A stretch of 64,000 nucleotides of DNA from Salinispora oceanensis. Its GTDB lineage: Bacteria; Actinomycetota; Actinomycetes; Mycobacteriales; Micromonosporaceae. The translations under genes and the position numbers were made by a program. Location of the stretch: positions 3,897,540-3,961,539 of the forward strand of contig NZ_KB911579.1 in assembly GCF_000383575.1 (NCBI RefSeq), read 5' to 3'. The notes beneath the pieces are model-generated. The model was given only the letters and a program-made list of their open reading frames with translations. It was not told the origin of the DNA and did no database searches. Of the stretch, positions 32,034 to 39,167 are shown in pieces (position 1 is the stretch's first letter; each line of letters opens with the position of its first letter).

Positions 32034-32214
32034 GTCGTCGCCAAGGATAGGCAGCCGGGTGATTGTCCGCCCGGAGTTACCTCCGCTGGGGCCCCGGCAT
32101 CGCCGCGGAGCTGGCACGAGAAATCGAACTGTCATTTTGCATGCAGAACGTCAGTCTGTATGGTGGGTCTCGAGGCGGACTGCTTTGGCCCGCCAGCTAC
32201 GGAGGGTTTGATCA

Positions 32215-32910
32215 ATGTCAAAGATCCTGTTCGTGGTAACCGGCGCTCACCACTGGGAGCTCGCCGACGGCACCAAGCACCCCACCGGTCTCTGGGCCGA
32301 GGAGCTCGTGGTGCCCCACGAGATGTTGACCAGCGCCGGCCACGAGGTCAGCATCGCCACCCCGGGGGGAGTGGTGCCGCGGGTGGACCGGAGCAGCCTG
32401 CAGCCGGAGGCCACCGGCGGTCCCGAGGGGGCCGCCCGGATGACCAAGGCCGTGGAGAGCATCGAAGATCTACGCAAGCCGCTCACCCTGTCGGAGGTCG
32501 ACCTCGACGACTATCAGGCTGTCTTCTACCCGGGTGGTCACGGGCCGATGGAGGACCTGGCGGTCGACCAGGACTCCGGCCAGTTGCTGGTGGCCGCCAT
32601 GCGGGAGCAGAAGCCGGTCGGCATCGTCTGCCACGGGCCAGCCGCGATGCTCGCCGCGGTGGATGCCGACGGCAGCAACCCCTTCACCGGACGCCGGGCG
32701 GCTGCCTTCACCAACGCGGAGGAGGCCCAGGCCGGCTTGGCCGACAAGGCCAAGTGGCTGCTTCAGGACCGCCTGGTCGACATCGGCGTGCAGGTCCAGG
32801 AAGGTGAGCCGTGGGCACCGAACGTGGTCGTTGACGGCAACTTGGTCACCGGGCAGAACCCGGCGTCCTCCGCGCAGGTCGCCACGGAGCTGCTGGGTAA
32901 ACTGAGCTAA
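32215..32910 (+). CDS. DJ-1/PfpI-family protein (type 1 glutamine amidotransferase-like)
   Basis: The 231-residue protein has the nucleophile elbow GIVCHGPAAML with the reactive Cys, YPGGHGPMEDLAVD in the substrate region, and a Rossmann-like start KILFVVTGAHHWEL. It resembles the Hsp31/YajL branch, whose members act as glyoxalase III, deglycase or chaperone. The stop is separated by one base from a TetR-type regulator, so they form an operon. The TetR protein may sense reactive aldehydes or a related stress (inference). Confidence 0.87.
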   Translation: MSKILFVVTGAHHWELADGTKHPTGLWAEELVVPHEMLTSAGHEVSIATPGGVVPRVDRSSLQPEATGGPEGAARMTKAVESIEDLRKPLTLSEVDLDDYQAVFYPGGHGPMEDLAVDQDSGQLLVAAMREQKPVGIVCHGPAAMLAAVDADGSNPFTGRRAAAFTNAEEAQAGLADKAKWLLQDRLVDIGVQVQEGEPWAPNVVVDGNLVTGQNPASSAQVATELLGKLS

Positions 32911-32911
32911 C

Positions 32912-33484
32912 ATGGACAATAGTCGGCTTTCCGACGTCCTCGACGCCACCTACACCTGCTTGACCAGGTATGGCGTACGGCGGACGACGATGGATGACAT
33001 CGCCGCCGCGATGGGGGTCTCTCGGTCCGCCGTCTACCAGTACGTTCGTGGCAAGGACGACGCGTTCCGGCAACTCGCCGGACGCCTGCACACCCAGGCG
33101 CTGGCCCGCGCCCGGCAGGCCGCCAGCCAGGACGCCCCCTATGCCCAGCGCATTCGGGGCGTCCTGGCCGCCAAGCTCGACCTGTCCCTGCACCTGATCG
33201 GGGACTCGCCGCACACCGCCGAGCTCATGGACAGCAAGGCCCGGCTCTTCGGTGAGATCTGCACCGAGTTCACCGTGGAGCTGCGGAAGCTGCTGGCGGA
33301 TCTCTTCACCGAGGCGGGTGCGGCGGACGCGGACGCGGCCGCCGAGATCTGTGTCGCCCTGGTCTCCGGCCTGGAGACGGCTCCGGACAGCCGGCGTCTG
33401 CTGGGGCGCGCCGTTGACGCGCTCGTCCCCGGGTTACTGCACCCGGCGAAGGAGGCCGGTCGGGCCGGCGGCGTCGCGGGTTAG
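32912..33484 (+). CDS. TetR-family transcriptional regulator
   Basis: The 190-residue protein has an N-terminal helix-turn-helix (RRTTMDDIAAAMGVSRSAVY, then QYVRGKDDAFRQLA) and an all-helical ligand domain. It is one base downstream of the DJ-1-like gene and probably controls that operon. The 180-base gap upstream of the DJ-1 gene would hold the operator, but I see only a weak, imperfect repeat (CAGA...TCTG near 32140-32160) and do not call it. Confidence 0.88.
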   Translation: MDNSRLSDVLDATYTCLTRYGVRRTTMDDIAAAMGVSRSAVYQYVRGKDDAFRQLAGRLHTQALARARQAASQDAPYAQRIRGVLAAKLDLSLHLIGDSPHTAELMDSKARLFGEICTEFTVELRKLLADLFTEAGAADADAAAEICVALVSGLETAPDSRRLLGRAVDALVPGLLHPAKEAGRAGGVAG

Positions 33485-33507
33485 CGGCCCGCTGCCACCG
33501 CCGGCCC
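33462..33507. terminator. GC-rich hairpin at the 3' end of the tetR gene
   Basis: GGGCCGGCGG and CCGCCGGCCC pair perfectly around the tetR stop codon, with more partial pairing inside. It sits between convergent genes. There is no T-run, so it may be a GC-type actinobacterial terminator. Confidence 0.45.
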
Positions 33508-33522
33508 CACCCGTCCGCGTGG

Positions 33523-34170
33523 TCAGGCCGCCGTGCTCCACAGTGCTTGGAAGGCAACGGCCTCGCCGGCCAGCCAGCGCTCGACCTCCGCCGGCTTCGC
33601 CGACGTTGGCGTACGGTGCGCCCGCCCCCGCCGGACATCGACCAGGACGGGTGTGGCGTGCGGCAGAATCACCTCCATCTGCCGGCCCATCAGGTGCAGC
33701 ATGGCCAGGGCTGCCTCGTCGCTCGGCGGAGCCTCGTCGAAGTGCAGGCGAACGGCCTCGGCGTGCCCGTCCGCGTACCGGATTCCGAAGTGTGGATTGA
33801 TCTTTACGGGTAGGTCGCCCAGTAGGGCGAGTGCGTCGCGGGTCTGGGCCAGGTCGACCGACCGGGGCGCGCCGAGGGACCGCAGCCAGGCCATCGCCCC
33901 TGGCACCAACGCCTGGTAGAGCGGACGCCACCGGGGTTTGACGGCGGTGACCACCCGATCGAGGTGGGTGCCACTGGTGTGGAAGGCGATGTCGGCCTTG
34001 AGGGCCTTGACGAACTGGCCATGTGGGTTGAAGCCGGAGCGGCTGGCCCGCTGCCGGCGCAGGCCACCGACGAAGGTGGCCTTGGTCGGACCGGTGCGGT
34101 CGACGTAACGGGTGAAGCCAAGGAGCGTGGTGTAGGGGGCGAGGGGAGTGGCGGGGGTGGGCGCGGTCAC
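33523..34170 (-). CDS. Conserved hypothetical protein next to the island
   Basis: I do not recognise this ~215-residue protein. It is soluble, with a basic first third (GGLRRQRASRSGFNPHGQFV) and a long helical part, and no catalytic motif I can name. I favour the GTG at 34170, which has GGAGG six bases upstream; the ATG at 34176 is only two bases from GGAGG. The promoter region contains a 24-bp palindrome and, 36 bases beyond that, the left end of the Tn7-like island. It is therefore the chromosomal gene next to the insertion site. Confidence 0.65.
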   Translation of the reverse strand: MTAPTPATPLAPYTTLLGFTRYVDRTGPTKATFVGGLRRQRASRSGFNPHGQFVKALKADIAFHTSGTHLDRVVTAVKPRWRPLYQALVPGAMAWLRSLGAPRSVDLAQTRDALALLGDLPVKINPHFGIRYADGHAEAVRLHFDEAPPSDEAALAMLHLMGRQMEVILPHATPVLVDVRRGRAHRTPTSAKPAEVERWLAGEAVAFQALWSTAA

Positions 34171-34194
34171 GGGCATCCTCCCAGCTCAACAGCG

Positions 34195-34218
34195 CGATTA
34201 GTACATACATTCTAATCG
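34195..34218. promoter_or_regulatory. 24-bp palindrome between a chromosomal gene and the island; candidate att determinant or operator
   Basis: Perfect 7-base arms CGATTAG / CTAATCG surround TACATACATT in otherwise GC-rich DNA. It lies 20-45 bases upstream of the gene at 34170 and ends 34 bases before the target duplication of element E1. It could be the operator of that gene or the sequence recognised for site-specific insertion. Neither is proven. Confidence 0.4.
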
Positions 34219-34252
34219 ACCGAGCTGATCTCGACCAGGACAATTCACCCAC

Positions 34253-34257
34253 GCATG
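34253..34257. repeat. Left target-site duplication of element E1 (GCATG)
   Basis: GCATG directly precedes the TGTCGCGTCC terminus at 34258 and is repeated exactly at 41862-41866 directly after the matching GGACGCGACA terminus. A 5-bp duplication is the hallmark of Tn7-type transposition. Confidence 0.85.
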
Positions 34258-34334
34258 TGTCGCGTCCGCTCGAACTTTGTGGAGTCCGGACCTACCTTGT
34301 GGATGATCTTGCGGAGTCCGGGCTTACCTTGTGG
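34258..34334 (+). repeat. Left end of E1 with three 19-bp TnsB-type sites
   Basis: After the TGTCGCGTCC terminus, 19-bp sites begin at 34264, 34284 and 34316. All start GTCCG and end TTGTGG; the two inner ones read GTCCGGACCTACCTTGTGG and GTCCGGGCTTACCTTGTGG. A half site ending TTGCGG lies at 34302-34314. Multiple ordered sites in the end are typical for TnsB binding. Confidence 0.75.
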
Positions 34335-34378
34335 GGCGAACAAGAGCAGGCATCGACGATGGTGCAGAATTCCTCGTC

Positions 34379-34795
34379 GTGACTGTCGATGTTCCGGGTG
34401 GGCCGGTAGCGGTGCCAGCTCGTAACCGGGTACGGGCGCCGGCTGGACGGTCGTACAGCGTGAACGTTCGGCTGACGGCTGAGGAGTTGCGTGACGTGGC
34501 GGCGGCTGCGGCGCGGGCGGGGCTTACGCCGACTGGGTATACCGGAGAGGTCACGGTCGCGGCTGCCCGCGCCGGCGTCGAAACGGCGGGTACCGCTGCG
34601 AGTCGGGCTGAGCTGGCGCGGGTGCAGCGGGATCTGTTCGCCGCCCGCACGGCGCTGGTCTGCGCTGCCGATGCGCTCGGCGCCGCGCAGGGTCGGCCGG
34701 CCGGGTATGACGTCGCGGCCTGTGCTGCGGCAGTGGCTCGGCTGGATGCGGTGGCCGATCGGCTGCATGGCCTGCTGCGGCGGGTCGAGGCGTGA
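34379..34795 (+). CDS. MobC-like relaxosome protein (ribbon-helix-helix type)
   Basis: The 138-residue protein contains SVNVRLTAEELRDVAAAAARAGLTPTGYTGEV in its N-terminal part (split: beta strand SVNVRL, then two helices). That pattern resembles MobC/ribbon-helix-helix accessory proteins of mobilisable plasmids. The C-terminal half is helical (RAELARVQRDLFAARTALV) and probably oligomerises. I chose the GTG at 34379 because the homologue in element E2 starts at an aligned GTG (GTGAGCGTCGAT versus GTGACTGTCGAT). The stop overlaps the relaxase start in GTGA. It likely guides the relaxase to DNA, perhaps to the element's own end. Confidence 0.7.
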   Translation: MTVDVPGGPVAVPARNRVRAPAGRSYSVNVRLTAEELRDVAAAAARAGLTPTGYTGEVTVAAARAGVETAGTAASRAELARVQRDLFAARTALVCAADALGAAQGRPAGYDVAACAAAVARLDAVADRLHGLLRRVEA

Positions 34796-35343
34796 TCCCG
34801 CGGGTCCGGCCGCGTAGCGCGGACGTGCGTGAGGTGCTGCGGTACTTGCTGGGGCCGGGTGAGTACGGCGAGCACCGGGATCAACGTTTGGTTGCTGCGT
34901 GGGCGGCGGCTGCGGTTGGCGGGGTCGCCGGTTTGCCGTCGGCGTCGTCCCCCGGCGCGGTGGGCCGGCTGGCCGGGCTGCTGGAACAGCCGGTGGCCGC
35001 CGGGGTCAACCCGCCGGGCAAGCCGGTGTGGCACTGCTCGGTGCACAACCACCCGGAGGATCCGGTGCTGTCCGACGGGCAGTGGGCGCAAGTCGCTGCG
35101 GCGTTTCTCGACGGGGTTGGGTCGGCCCCGGCCGGGGATCTGGCTGCGGTGCGGTGGGTGGCGGTGCGTCACGGCGACGACCACGTTCACCTGGTCGCCA
35201 CGCTGGTACGCCAGGACGGGCGCACCGTCTGGCCGCGCAACGATTACCGCCGTTGCCAGAGCGTGGCCCGGGAATTCGAGGAACGCCTCGGGCTGCGTCC
35301 GGGTATCCGGACGCCGGCAGCGGCTGGGGGCGGGCATGGCTGA
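34792..35343 (+). CDS. Minimal HUH relaxase / mobilisation endonuclease
   Basis: The 183-residue protein matches the catalytic region of actinobacterial MobA/VirD2-like relaxases. It starts IPRVRPRSADVREVLRYLLG, has VWHCSVHNHPEDPVLSDGQW in the middle, and VRWVAVRHGDDHVHLVATLV with the histidine-hydrophobe-histidine metal motif (HVHL), then RRCQSVAREFEERLGL. Relaxases of this family are usually several hundred residues long with a C-terminal region; here almost only the nuclease core remains. Whether a nucleophilic Tyr is present is unclear: a Tyr in LRYLLGPGEYGEH is a candidate. It overlaps MobC (GTGA) and TnsA (8 bases). It suggests single-strand nicking or conjugative mobilisation of the transposon. 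Confidence 0.72.
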   Translation: MIPRVRPRSADVREVLRYLLGPGEYGEHRDQRLVAAWAAAAVGGVAGLPSASSPGAVGRLAGLLEQPVAAGVNPPGKPVWHCSVHNHPEDPVLSDGQWAQVAAAFLDGVGSAPAGDLAAVRWVAVRHGDDHVHLVATLVRQDGRTVWPRNDYRRCQSVAREFEERLGLRPGIRTPAAAGGGHG

Positions 35344-36100
35344 GGCGACGCTACGGCCGGTGCCGGGTGGTGTGAGGGGTGTTCCGCTGGGCGGGTTCGA
35401 GGTTGGCTACGTCGGCCTCGACGGCGTCGACCACCGTATCCAGTTGGCCGACGCCTGGTCGGTACGGTTCGAGCGGTGCCGCCCGGCTCGGCGGTTTCCC
35501 CAGTACAAGGGGCAGAAGCACTTCCCTGGCCGGTGGTGGACGGCGACGATGGGCCATCACGTCGGCTACGAGTCGTGGCTGGAACGCGATCACCTGATGC
35601 TGCTGGACTTCGACCCGGCCGTGGTCGCCGTGGCCTCCCAGCCGTTCTGGCTGTTCTGGGCCAACGAGCAGGGCACGGTCCGCTCGCACGCCCCGGACTA
35701 CTTCGCGCGGCTGGCCGACGGCGGTGCCCGCGTGGTCGACTGCCGCCCGGTCGAGCGGATCAAACCGAAGGACGCCGTGAAGTTCGTCCGGACTCGGACG
35801 GCCTGCGAGCAACTCGGCTGGGACTACCGGGTGGTCGGCGCCCCGGATGCGATCCTCGTCCGCAACGTGCGCTGGCTGGCCGGCTACCGGCATCCGCGTC
35901 ACGACCTGCCGGCGGTGGCGGCCGCGCTGCGGCAGGTGTTCGCCGAGCCTGGTGCGTTGCTGGCCGGCGCCGAGGCGGCCGGTGATCCGATCGCGGTGCT
36001 GCCGGTGCTGTTCCACCTGCTCTGGCGCTATGAGCTGCACACAGACCTGTCCACGCCGCTGCATCCGGACGCCGTCGTCACTGCGGCGGTGGCCGGGTGA
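35336..36100 (+). CDS. tnsA: TnsA-like endonuclease
   Basis: The 254-residue protein has the restriction-endonuclease-like TnsA fold. HVGYESWLERDHLMLLDFDP carries the first catalytic Glu. SHAPDYFARLADG gives the catalytic Asp, and VVDCRPVERIKPKD the Lys-containing strand. In Tn7, TnsA cuts the 5' strands at the transposon ends so that transposition is cut-and-paste. The ATG overlaps the relaxase stop region and the stop overlaps tnsB in GTGA. Presence of TnsA argues against a copy-in (Tn5053-like) mechanism. Confidence 0.8.
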   Translation: MAEATLRPVPGGVRGVPLGGFEVGYVGLDGVDHRIQLADAWSVRFERCRPARRFPQYKGQKHFPGRWWTATMGHHVGYESWLERDHLMLLDFDPAVVAVASQPFWLFWANEQGTVRSHAPDYFARLADGGARVVDCRPVERIKPKDAVKFVRTRTACEQLGWDYRVVGAPDAILVRNVRWLAGYRHPRHDLPAVAAALRQVFAEPGALLAGAEAAGDPIAVLPVLFHLLWRYELHTDLSTPLHPDAVVTAAVAG

Positions 36101-38100
36101 CGCCGCGGCCGGTGCTGCGCCCGGGTGACTGGGTGCACTTCGACGGCGGTGAGCACCAGGTGGTGGGACTGGCCGGAGCGTCGGTGCGGCTGCGCTCGGA
36201 GGCCGGCGGCGCCGACCAGGTGGTGCTGGCCGGGCACCTGATGACGTCGCCCGACTTCGCGGTCGTCGACGGGCTCCCGGCACCGCAGGTGGAGCCAGTC
36301 GGGCTGCTCGACGCGTTGCCCGAGGACGTGCTCGCCGCGGCCAAGCAGTGGGAGCGCCACATCGTGGAGGTCGAGACCGGGCTACCGCCGCACGCGCTGG
36401 TCGATGCGACGCCGAGAGCCGAGTACGACCCGGCGAAGCACAGCCTGGCCGAACGGCAGCGGGCCAAGGGCGCGGAGCTGGGCGTCAGCTGGCGCACGGT
36501 CGAAAACCGGCGGTTGCGCTACGCCGCCCAAGGGCTGTGGGGGCTGGTCGACCAGCGGGCGGTGCGGACCTGGGAGGTCACCGGCCGGGCCGACGCGCGG
36601 CTGGTCGAAGTTGTCCGGGAGGTCATCGCGGCGCAGGCCGACGCCTCGACCGGCACCCGATCCCGTCTGATCCGCCAGGTGGTCAAGCGGGTCGAGGAGA
36701 TCCACGGGCCTGGGGTGGTGCCGCTGCCCGGTCGCAGTGCCTTCTACGAGCTGGTCGACCGGCTCGCCGCCGGCAAGCACACCTTTGGCTCAGCGGTCAC
36801 CCGCCGGCAGATGGCCAACCGGCCCACCGGCTTGTTCACTCCGACGTTCGCCTCCCGCCCCGGTGAGCAGGTGCAGATCGACTCCACCCCGATCGACGTC
36901 ATGGTGGTTCTCGACGACGGCCTGCCGGTCCGGGCCGACCTGACCATCGCCGTTGACGTCGCCACCCGCACGATCTGCGCCGCGGTGTTGCGCCCGGTCG
37001 GCACCAAGGCCATCGACGCGGCGCTGCTGCTGGCCAAGATGCTGGTCCCGGAGCCGATGCGGCCCGGCTGGGCAAACGCGCTGCGACTGTCGGCGTCGCG
37101 GATGCCGCATGCCCGGCTGGTCGACATCGACACCCGCATGCGGGAGGCGGCGGCCAGGCCGGTCATCGTTCCGGACCAGATCGTCATCGACCACGGCCGG
37201 GTGTTCGTCTCGGAGACCTTCGAGCGGGCCTGCGACCGGCTCGGCATCTCCGTCCAACCTGCCCGCAAGGGCACCCCGACCGACAAGGGCGTGGTCGAGG
37301 CCACGAACGCCGCTGTCAAGACCCTGTTCGCGCAGCACGTCGCCGGCTACACCGGCGGCAACCCGATGATGCGCGGCCGTGACGTCACCGGGGAGTGGAC
37401 CATCGGCGAGTTGCAGGATCTGCTCGACGAATGGCTCATCGTCGGCTGGCAGCACCGTCCCCACGAGGCGCTGCGTGACCCGCATCAGCCTCGGCGGGTG
37501 CTCACCCCGAACGAGAAGTACACCGTGCTGGTCGCCGTCGCCGGTTACCTCCCGCTGACCCTGACCGGCGAGAACTACCTGGAGTTGCTGCCGGTCAAAT
37601 GGCGGCGGATCACCGACGAGGGCATCCAGATCGACAACCGCACCTACAACATCGCCGCTCTCGGCCCCTACCGGCACCAGCGGTCCGGAATGGTTGCCCA
37701 GCGGGACCGGTGGGAGGTGCACTACGACCCCTACGACGTCTCCCAGGTCCACCTGCGCACCCCGGACGGCTGGATCACTGTCCCCTGGACGCACCTGCCG
37801 ATGGTGTCCGTGCCGTTCGCCGACTTCACCTGGCGGCATGCCCGTCGCCTGGCCGGACGGGGAGCCACCGAGGCCGAGATCGCCCGGGTTCTCGACGACC
37901 TGCTCACCCGCGCCGAGCACGGACCCGACAGGGCCGGTGCTCGTGTTACTGCCCGCACCCGCGCCGGACAAGCCACCCACCGCCCTGCGCTGCCTGCGCC
38001 TGTCCCGCCTCCCGCCGTCGACGAGGTCACCGCGCCGGATGCCGAGGTCATCCCGTTCGGGATCTTCGATGCCGACGCCGAAGCGGAAAGGTGGATATGA
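36097..38100 (+). CDS. tnsB: TnsB-like DDE transposase (Mu/rve family)
   Basis: The 667-residue protein has an N-terminal helix-turn-helix region (ELGVSWRTVENRRLRYAAQG, residues ~127-146) that should read the 19-bp end sites. A retroviral-integrase-type core follows: the first Asp is in VQIDSTPIDVM, the second in IVIDHGRVFVSE and the Glu in KGVVEATNAAVK. A Mu-type C-terminal beta-barrel domain and a flexible tail that should contact TnsC complete it. It cuts and joins the 3' ends. It starts with GTG overlapping tnsA and ends overlapping tnsC. Element E4 keeps a fragment of a related but diverged tnsB. Confidence 0.88.
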   Translation: MTPRPVLRPGDWVHFDGGEHQVVGLAGASVRLRSEAGGADQVVLAGHLMTSPDFAVVDGLPAPQVEPVGLLDALPEDVLAAAKQWERHIVEVETGLPPHALVDATPRAEYDPAKHSLAERQRAKGAELGVSWRTVENRRLRYAAQGLWGLVDQRAVRTWEVTGRADARLVEVVREVIAAQADASTGTRSRLIRQVVKRVEEIHGPGVVPLPGRSAFYELVDRLAAGKHTFGSAVTRRQMANRPTGLFTPTFASRPGEQVQIDSTPIDVMVVLDDGLPVRADLTIAVDVATRTICAAVLRPVGTKAIDAALLLAKMLVPEPMRPGWANALRLSASRMPHARLVDIDTRMREAAARPVIVPDQIVIDHGRVFVSETFERACDRLGISVQPARKGTPTDKGVVEATNAAVKTLFAQHVAGYTGGNPMMRGRDVTGEWTIGELQDLLDEWLIVGWQHRPHEALRDPHQPRRVLTPNEKYTVLVAVAGYLPLTLTGENYLELLPVKWRRITDEGIQIDNRTYNIAALGPYRHQRSGMVAQRDRWEVHYDPYDVSQVHLRTPDGWITVPWTHLPMVSVPFADFTWRHARRLAGRGATEAEIARVLDDLLTRAEHGPDRAGARVTARTRAGQATHRPALPAPVPPPAVDEVTAPDAEVIPFGIFDADAEAERWI

Positions 38101-39167
38101 ACGCCGCCGACGACGATGCGATCACGCCGGAGGAACCGCCGACCACCAAGGAAGGCTGGCGCCGCTTCGTGGACTACCAGCCCGAACCGCCGGCCGCGCT
38201 CAGCGCCGAGCAACTCCTCGCGCTGACCCGGTCGCAGCGGGCCGTGCACGACGAAGCCCGCCGCGAATACCACGCCGAACTGCCGCTGGTGAACACTCCG
38301 ACCATCCGGCAGATGCTCAGCACCGGCCGTCTGCTGGTCCAGCTCAACCGGCGGCAAGTCTCCGCCCGGCGCGGCCTGATCCTGTCCGGCGCCTCCGGCA
38401 CCGGCAAGACCACCGCGCTCACCCAACTCGGCCGCACCCACGAACGCGCCGTACGCCGCCGGCACCCCGACAGCCGGCACCGACTCCCGGTCGCCTACGT
38501 CACCGTCCCGCCGGCCGCCACCGCCAAAATGCTCGCCGTCGAGTTCGCTCGCTTCTACGGCCTCGAGTTCTCCGCCCGGGCCAACATGCCCGACATCGTC
38601 AACGCGGTCTGCGCCACCGCCGCCAACACCGGCATCGAACTGGTCCTGGTCGACGAGATCCACAACCTCAACCTGGCTACCCGCGCCGGCGCGGAGGTGT
38701 CTGACCAGCTCAAGTACTTCGCCGAAAGGCTGCCGGCCACGTTCGTCTACGCCGGCATCGACGTCGAAGCCGAAGGACTGTTCGCCGGCGTCCGCGGACG
38801 TCAGATCGCCGGCCGGTTCACTCTCATCGCGTCCGCCCCGTTCGCCTACGGCGCCACCGAGCAGCGCACCGCCTGGCGGTCACTGATCGCCACTCTCGAA
38901 GCCATGCTGCGGCTGCACCACCACACCCCCGGAACACTCGTCGGCCTCGATGAATACCTCTACCGCCGCACCTCCGGGATGATCGGCAGCCTCTCCCAAC
39001 TCATCCGCGGCGCCGCGATCCTGGCCGTCGAGGACGGCAGCGAACAGATCACCCGCGACCTGCTCGACCTCGTCCCGGTCGACTTCGCCGCCGAGAAAGC
39101 CACCCGAACATCCCCGCCACGCCCACGCACCCGCAGGTCCGCCGAGACCGCCGCCGCGAGCGCCTGA
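38097..39167 (+). CDS. tnsC: TnsC-like AAA+ ATPase
   Basis: The 356-residue protein has Walker A GASGTGKTTAL near residue 100 and Walker B IELVLVDEIHNL near 180, with sensor regions after FVYAGIDVEAEG. This is the TnsC/TniB type of AAA+ regulator. It forms filaments on DNA and links target selection by TniQ to the TnsAB transposase. The ATG overlaps the tnsB stop (ATGA) and the TGA overlaps the ATG of tniQ, so all four core proteins are translationally coupled. Confidence 0.87.
   Translation: MNAADDDAITPEEPPTTKEGWRRFVDYQPEPPAALSAEQLLALTRSQRAVHDEARREYHAELPLVNTPTIRQMLSTGRLLVQLNRRQVSARRGLILSGASGTGKTTALTQLGRTHERAVRRRHPDSRHRLPVAYVTVPPAATAKMLAVEFARFYGLEFSARANMPDIVNAVCATAANTGIELVLVDEIHNLNLATRAGAEVSDQLKYFAERLPATFVYAGIDVEAEGLFAGVRGRQIAGRFTLIASAPFAYGATEQRTAWRSLIATLEAMLRLHHHTPGTLVGLDEYLYRRTSGMIGSLSQLIRGAAILAVEDGSEQITRDLLDLVPVDFAAEKATRTSPPRPRTRRSAETAAASA

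Noticed and set aside
32130..32214. TetR operator upstream of the DJ-1 gene
   Set aside because: Only a weak, mismatched repeat is visible; not enough for a call.
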